In this document: positions 18,857 through 19,888 of the stretch, in pieces | Layout: each line of letters starts with the position of its first letter | How positions within the stretch are numbered: position 1 is the first letter of the stretch | Assembly: GCA_964429015.1 (NCBI GenBank) | Contig: CAYSAM010000014.1 | Location: forward strand, 1 to 19,888 | DNA from: MFAQ01 sp964429015 | GTDB lineage: Bacteria > Patescibacteriota > Microgenomatia > UBA1400 > MFAQ01 | Reading direction: 5' to 3' | DNA length: 19,888 nt | The notes under the pieces: generated by a model | What the model was told of the DNA's origin: nothing | Databases searched by the model: none | What the model saw: only the letters and a program-made list of their open reading frames with translations | Made by a program: the position numbers and the translations under genes

Positions 18857-19888
18857 GTGGAAAGAAACATAAAATTAACTTACTTTTTATCATTTATGTT
18901 TCACGGTTGGTTTTGGATGGGTAACTGGATTTTTTATTACCTAATGTTTGGTGGTTATGCAACGGTGGCCTTACTAGATTCGGGAGCACTGCTGGCTGGT
19001 TTATTATATGAAATTCCAACTGGTGCCTTTGCTGACTTGGTTGGGAAAAAGAAGACTTTGGTTTTGGCTTTTTTGTTTCAGATGATTGGAAATATTTTGA
19101 TGGGTGTCTCTACGAGTGTTTGGATGTTGGCTGGGTCACTGTGGATATTTATATGTTTGGCATATGCTTTTTACTCTGGCACCATGGAAGCTATGCTCTA
19201 TGACAGTTTAAAAACTTTAAAAAGAGAAAAGGAGTTTGATAAAAAGATGGGGAGTTTGGGTGCGCTACGGCTGTGGGCAATGGCTATTTCGGCCATTATT
19301 GGTGGTGTGGCTTTTAACTACTATCCAGGTCTCCCCTACTTGTTAAGTGGGGTGTTAAGTTTTATTGGCTTTATTGCGTGTTTTTATCTACAAGAACCAA
19401 AGGTGGACACCGAAAAATATTCACTTAGTACTTTTTTTGCGCAAAACACCAAAGGTATTAAGGTGCTATTTGGAAATGCGTATATGAAAAAATTGTCTTG
19501 GTACTTGGTGGTTACTGGGAGTCTGATGGTGTTTATGTATAACTTACTGGATGACTTGCTTGCTGTAGAGTACGGATTCTCCCCCACTAGTATAAGTTGG
19601 CTTTTTGCTGTTGCGTGTTTGGTTGCAGGCATAGCAACTTATTTTATTCCCAGATTAAAAATTAAGATGTCTATACAATTTTTATTGTTACTTCCAATAC
19701 TCGTTATTGGTTTTTGTTTGATACTATCCCCTATTGTGGGCATGTGGATGTCGGCAGTGTTGCTTATGGTTCGGGTGATTGGGGAATCTGTTTACCAAAA
19801 CTACACCTCGGTGGCGATAAATGAGAATACTAGTTCAGAGGTGCGAGCCACCACTCTTTCTTCATTAAGTTTGTTGCGAAACATCCCT
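18857..19888 (+). CDS. MFS transporter (3' end beyond the window)
   Basis: The frame opens with a GTG at 18857 (VERNIKLTYFLSFMFHGWFW) and stays open to the window edge, 344 codons. About ten membrane segments are visible. The motif between helices 2 and 3, GAFADLVGKKKTLVLAF, is the classic MFS motif A (GxxADxxGRKK). The acidic region DSLKTLKREKEFDKKMGSLG between helices 4 and 5 resembles transporters of the drug- or unknown-substrate type; I cannot name the substrate. It is divergent from cutA with 36 nt between start codons. A TATTAG -10 ends 8 nt before the GTG, with no Shine-Dalgarno sequence. Confidence 0.85.
   Translation, partial: MERNIKLTYFLSFMFHGWFWMGNWIFYYLMFGGYATVALLDSGALLAGLLYEIPTGAFADLVGKKKTLVLAFLFQMIGNILMGVSTSVWMLAGSLWIFICLAYAFYSGTMEAMLYDSLKTLKREKEFDKKMGSLGALRLWAMAISAIIGGVAFNYYPGLPYLLSGVLSFIGFIACFYLQEPKVDTEKYSLSTFFAQNTKGIKVLFGNAYMKKLSWYLVVTGSLMVFMYNLLDDLLAVEYGFSPTSISWLFAVACLVAGIATYFIPRLKIKMSIQFLLLLPILVIGFCLILSPIVGMWMSAVLLMVRVIGESVYQNYTSVAINENTSSEVRATTLSSLSLLRNIP

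Noticed and set aside
1..19888. Alternative genetic code with UGA as a sense codon
   Set aside because: lspA, the 13300 membrane-protein gene, the 93-residue gene and others end sensibly at UGA, and no in-frame UGA is needed inside conserved genes.

Overview
The window looks like a piece of a small-genome, AT-rich candidate-phyla-radiation bacterium (Patescibacteria), most likely of the Microgenomates group. The reasons are the gene style (very compact, overlapping genes, short versions of core proteins), the many tiny intergenic spaces, and degenerate AGATCAC/AGATTGT-type heptamers scattered between genes. UGA acts as a stop codon in several genes, so the recoded lineages (Gracilibacteria, Absconditabacteria) are unlikely. 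Family and lineage calls come from reading the sequence, not from searches.

Left part (1-3.7 kb, mostly minus strand): a partial prfA (release factor 1), rpmE (L31) with a long Ala/Lys tail, a 39-residue membrane peptide, an EamA-type permease flanked by two related palindromes, and a two-gene secreted/anchored operon. Middle (3.7-14.1 kb, mostly plus strand): a metallo-beta-lactamase-fold hydrolase overlapping dnaB, a Mn-type superoxide dismutase followed by a second copy of its 3' end and a 100-N scaffold gap, a 103-residue protein, tRNA-Leu(CAA), a 58-residue membrane protein and efp. Then come a YdjM-like membrane protein and a tightly overlapping run of an Lgt-like membrane protein, a DksA/TraR zinc-finger protein, lspA and an RluA-type pseudouridine synthase. 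A LytR_C-like anchored protein, a TPR protein, an internally shortened yebC and a polytopic membrane protein follow.

14.1-14.9 kb has no convincing protein gene. It holds heptamer repeats and a structured, terminator-ended segment that I read as a candidate non-coding RNA. Right part (14.9-18.8 kb, almost all minus strand): small accessory genes, mostly with their own Shine-Dalgarno sequence and several with their own terminator. They encode two unknown small proteins, an L,D-transpeptidase lipoprotein with a regular cysteine array, a 28-residue peptide, a pentapeptide-repeat protein, two unknown membrane proteins and CutA. The window ends inside an MFS transporter on the plus strand.

Two features run through the window. 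First, housekeeping genes tend to have an (often extended) -10 box only 6-10 nt before the start codon and no Shine-Dalgarno sequence, which implies leaderless mRNAs, while the small accessory genes carry a clear AAGGAG. Second, the heptamer repeats lie in the same orientation on the plus strand whatever the direction of the adjacent gene, and one block sits in frame inside the pseudouridine synthase gene.
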